Source of the DNA: Cloacimonetes bacterium TCS60
GTDB lineage: Bacteria; Cloacimonadota; Cloacimonadia; JGIOTU-2
Assembly: GCA_001577135.1 (NCBI GenBank)
Contig: LSCK01000080.1
Span: forward strand, 1 to 8,811
Reading direction: 5' to 3'
Length of the DNA stretch: 8,811 nt
Shown here: one piece after another, positions 6,969 to 8,811 of the stretch
Position numbering within the stretch: the first letter of the stretch is position 1
How the letters are laid out: every line of letters begins with the position of its first letter
Notes under the pieces: generated by a model
Told to the model about the DNA's origin: nothing
The model's input: the letters and a program-made list of their open reading frames with translations, nothing else
Database searches by the model: none
Program-made: the position numbers and the translations under genes

Positions 6969-7697
6969 ATGAGTTCCATCATAGAAGTTAAAGACCTGAT
7001 CACTGAATATAATGGGGAGAGAATCCTGGATGGTGTTTCTGTAGACGTAAAAAAAGGTTCTATTTTCGTCATATTGGGCGGTAGTGGTTGTGGAAAAACG
7101 ACTTTATTAAAACATATTATTGGTTTACTATTTCCTGTTTCCGGCTCTATAAAAGTTTTTGGTCAAGAAATTGTTGGGATGGAGGAAAAAAAATTTGAAG
7201 AAATCTTAGAAAATTGTGGTATGCTTTTCCAGGAAGGAGCTCTGTTGAATTCCCTTTCTGTAGGAGAAAATATTGCCATACCCCTGAGACAACATACAGA
7301 TCTGGATGAAGAGATTATACAGCGAGTAGTTAGGACAAAATTACATCTAGTGGAACTAGATTATGCCTTGAATCTTAGTCCTTCTGAGTTGTCCGGAGGT
7401 ATGAAAAAAAGGGTTGCCCTGGCTCGAGCAATTGCTCTTGATCCAAAAATTCTCTTTTGTGATGAGCCCTCTGCTGGACTGGATCCTGTTACAACCAGAG
7501 AAATAGATAAACTACTTATGAAATTGCGAGACCAACTTGATATGACCATCATTGCCGTAACACACGTTGTGGATAGTGTGAGAAGAATTGCTGATGAAAT
7601 TATTTTTCTTGACGATGGAAAAGTAATGTTCACAGGTAGCTTTGATAAAGCAGAAAAATCAGATATTCCCCAAATCAAAAAATTTTTCATAGATTAA
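6969..7697 (+). CDS. mlaF: MlaF-family ATP-binding protein of MCE transporter
   Basis: This 242-residue ATPase powers the MCE lipid transporter from the cytoplasmic side. All ABC motifs are intact: Walker A GGSGCGKT (37-44, K43), Q-loop Q89 in LFQEGALLNSLSV (the QEGALxxSL form is typical of MlaF/TGD3-type ATPases), signature LSGGM (141-145), Walker B ILFCDEP (161-167) with catalytic E166, D-loop SAGLD (168-172) and switch H199 in VTHVVDS. The length is close to the 260-270 of E. coli MlaF but shorter at the C-terminus, where E. coli MlaF carries a tail that swaps between subunits and contacts MlaB; this chain ends soon after the SDIPQIKKFF segment. The gene starts three bases after mlaE with no Shine-Dalgarno, so it is probably translated by coupling. 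It is the last transporter component in the row. Confidence 0.95.
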   Translation: MSSIIEVKDLITEYNGERILDGVSVDVKKGSIFVILGGSGCGKTTLLKHIIGLLFPVSGSIKVFGQEIVGMEEKKFEEILENCGMLFQEGALLNSLSVGENIAIPLRQHTDLDEEIIQRVVRTKLHLVELDYALNLSPSELSGGMKKRVALARAIALDPKILFCDEPSAGLDPVTTREIDKLLMKLRDQLDMTIIAVTHVVDSVRRIADEIIFLDDGKVMFTGSFDKAEKSDIPQIKKFFID

Positions 7698-7721
7698 TTA
7701 ACAGATTTAGAAAGGAAAGAG

Positions 7722-8249
7722 ATGAAACTAAAACAAATATTGGTTCTTACAATCATATTGTCTTTGCTAATTTCATTCAATTTGAGCGCAAAATTAACTT
7801 CTCCCATAGGTTTTTGGAAAACAATTGACGATGAGTCAGGAGAAAAGAAATCTATTGTTAAAATCTGGGAAAAGGATAAAATTCTCTACGGCAAAATTAT
7901 AAAATTGTTCAGAGGACCGAATGAAGAACAAAATCCAGTTTGCGCTAAAGGTTCCGGTGATTTAACAGGAAAACCTATGATCGGTGCTACTATTTTAAGA
8001 GGTTTGAAAAAGGAAAACGATAGTGATTGGTGGGATGGGGGACTTATCACAGATCCTAAAAAGGGTAAAACTTATCACTGCAAAATTCGCACGATAGAGC
8101 AGGGAAAAAAATTACGGGTCCGTGGTTATATTAAAGCTCTAATCCGAATTGGTAGGAGCCAGTACTGGATTAGAACCGAAGACCCTTTCCAAAAGTTAAC
8201 ACCTAGTGTTGAAGAGCAAAAGGAAAAATCCAGTAAGCCAAAAAAATAA
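7722..8249 (+). CDS. Periplasmic DUF2147 protein
   Basis: This 175-residue secreted protein belongs to the DUF2147 family (PF09917), whose function is not established. Residues 1-23 are a signal peptide with cleavage after L-S-A. The mature part follows the family pattern: GFWKTIDDESGEKKSIVKI (30-48), ILYGKIIKLF (54-63), VCAKG (73-77), the IGATILRGLKK strand (87-97), GGLITDPKKGKTYHCKI (106-122) and KLRVRGYIKALIRIGRSQYW (130-149). The fold in the family is a lipocalin-like beta barrel. Many members have a CxxC in the loop; here only the first Cys (C74) remains, the second being Gly77, though C120 is kept. The tail (160-175) is Lys/Glu/Ser-rich and probably disordered. AAAGGA at 7711-7716 supports the start. 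It lies 24 bases after mlaF and so is probably co-transcribed; a lipid-handling role is only a guess from context. Confidence 0.88.
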   Translation: MKLKQILVLTIILSLLISFNLSAKLTSPIGFWKTIDDESGEKKSIVKIWEKDKILYGKIIKLFRGPNEEQNPVCAKGSGDLTGKPMIGATILRGLKKENDSDWWDGGLITDPKKGKTYHCKIRTIEQGKKLRVRGYIKALIRIGRSQYWIRTEDPFQKLTPSVEEQKEKSSKPKK

Positions 8250-8282
8250 TTTTAATCACTTACCGAGCTAATTTTTTTAACT

Positions 8283-8323
8283 AGATAGTCAGAACTTTCA
8301 CTTGTGCTGAAAGTTTGCTATCT
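8283..8323 (+). terminator. Hairpin between the envelope operon and gltX
   Basis: AGATAG (8283-8288) pairs with CTATCT (8318-8323), and AACTTTCA (8293-8300) pairs with TGAAAGTT (8308-8315). The stems are separated by an asymmetric internal loop (TCAG against TG) and closed by a seven-base loop. The sequence after it, TTCC then TTGACA, has only a broken T-run, so it is not a canonical intrinsic terminator on either strand. Its place 33 bases after the DUF2147 stop fits a weak terminator or 3-prime stabilising structure. Confidence 0.4.
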
Positions 8324-8326
8324 TCC

Positions 8327-8355
8327 TTGACAACATAACCACTGCCTCAAGTTTT
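8327..8355 (+). promoter_or_regulatory. Possible gltX promoter
   Basis: TTGACA at 8327-8332 is a perfect -35 hexamer, but no -10 hexamer lies 16-18 bases on; the nearest, TATTAT at 8360-8365, leaves a 27-base spacer. If this lineage uses the TTG / TAnnTTTG type, TTG at 8327-8329 and CAAGTTTT at 8348-8355 have the same 18-base gap as the elements before the SPOR gene. The separate 139-base gap makes an independent promoter likely; its exact position is uncertain. Confidence 0.3.
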
Positions 8356-8371
8356 TTTCTATTATAGAAAA
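8355..8371. repeat. AT-rich inverted repeat before gltX
   Basis: TTTTCTAT, a central T, then ATAGAAAA form an uninterrupted 17-base odd palindrome ending 17 bases before the gltX start. It could be an operator for a dimeric regulator or a weak leader hairpin. In DNA this AT-rich, chance is also plausible. Confidence 0.35.
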
Positions 8372-8388
8372 TAACACACGAGGTAAAT

Positions 8389-8811
8389 ATGAGTTTTGAT
8401 GAAATCCGCGTCAGATTTGCTCCTAGCCCCACTGGATACTTGCATGTGGGAGGTTTGCGAACTGCGCTTTTTAATTTTCTGTTTGCAAAAAGAACAAATG
8501 GGAAATTCATTCTTAGAATTGAAGATACAGACAGGAAGAGATTTGTTCCAGGGGCAACTGAAAATTTAATTTCTACCCTGAAGAAAATGAATCTCTTCTA
8601 TGATGAAGGTCCTGAAAAAGAGGGGGACTTCGGACCCTATTACCAGTCTAGAAGAACAGAAATCTACCAAAAACAAGCAAAAAAATTAGTTGAGGAAGAT
8701 AAAGCGTACTACTGTTTTTGTAGCCAGAATCGGCTCGATAAGCTGAGAGAAGAACAGTTGCAAAATGAAGAAACAGTCATGTATGACGGAAAATGTAGAG
8801 ATCTGAGCAAA
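8389..8811 (+). CDS. gltX: Glutamyl-tRNA synthetase, N-terminal part (cut by window edge)
   Basis: The first 141 codons of a class I glutamyl-tRNA synthetase run open to the window end. The enzyme charges tRNA-Glu with glutamate in the cytoplasm. RVRFAPSPTGYLHVGGLRTA (7-26) contains the HIGH motif as H-V-G-G (19-22), and LRIEDTDR (42-49) is the usual second signature. The insertion contains C109, C111 and C136 with the 24-residue spacing of the E. coli zinc site (CxC...CxH), but the fourth position is D138 instead of His. The KMSKS motif and anticodon-binding domain would lie beyond the window. It could be a non-discriminating enzyme that also charges tRNA-Gln, which cannot be told from this part. 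GAGGT at 8380-8384 supports the ATG. The 139-base gap suggests transcription independent of the envelope genes upstream. Confidence 0.96.
   Translation, partial: MSFDEIRVRFAPSPTGYLHVGGLRTALFNFLFAKRTNGKFILRIEDTDRKRFVPGATENLISTLKKMNLFYDEGPEKEGDFGPYYQSRRTEIYQKQAKKLVEEDKAYYCFCSQNRLDKLREEQLQNEETVMYDGKCRDLSK

Noticed and set aside
8360..8365. TATTAT as the -10 box of a sigma-70 promoter with TTGACA at 8327
   Set aside because: The spacer would be 27 bases, far outside the usual 16-18.
1..8811. CRISPR array, tRNA or rRNA genes, insertion sequence or phage genes
   Set aside because: No spaced direct repeats, cloverleaf, terminal inverted repeats, transposase or integrase motifs were seen; the content is ordinary envelope and translation genes.

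Overview
The window is a roughly one-third G+C stretch (estimated by eye) of a diderm bacterium. The evidence for an outer membrane is two predicted lipoproteins, a protein that looks like an outer-membrane beta-barrel, and a complete MCE/Mla-type phospholipid ABC transporter. I cannot name the organism. The STAS-MlaE fusion, the low G+C and a possible Bacteroides-like promoter shape would fit the FCB superphylum, Cloacimonadota-like lineages or Spirochaetes, but this is inference only.

Layout: positions 1-307 carry no convincing complete gene. They hold AT-rich leader sequence, a candidate promoter and small repeats. From 308 to 8249 eight genes lie head to tail on the + strand with gaps of 3 to 35 bases, and they read as one operon: a SPOR-domain lipoprotein; an alanine racemase with a C-terminal extension of about 255 residues; MlaD (one MCE domain plus a long helical tail); a PqiC/YmbA-like ABC-transport auxiliary lipoprotein; a secreted protein with N-terminal beta-sandwich-like segments and a C-terminal outer-membrane-type beta-barrel; MlaE with an N-terminal STAS domain; the ATPase MlaF; and a periplasmic DUF2147 protein. 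A 139-base gap with a hairpin and an AT-rich inverted repeat separates this operon from gltX, which is cut off by the window edge.

How the parts may work together: MlaF, the STAS-MlaE fusion and MlaD give a complete inner-membrane lipid transporter, with the STAS segment replacing a separate MlaB. No MlaC-like soluble shuttle and no MlaA gene is present. Instead the cluster encodes a PqiC-like lipoprotein and a predicted beta-barrel between mlaD and mlaE. This suggests a bridge-type inner-to-outer membrane lipid path with its own outer-membrane component, which is the most interesting hypothesis here. The SPOR protein (binding to denuded glycan strands) and alanine racemase (D-Ala supply) link the same transcript to peptidoglycan.

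The strongest candidates for undescribed biology are the uncharacterised beta-barrel protein (4303-5877) and the uncharacterised C-terminal domain(s) of the alanine racemase (about 1964-2734).
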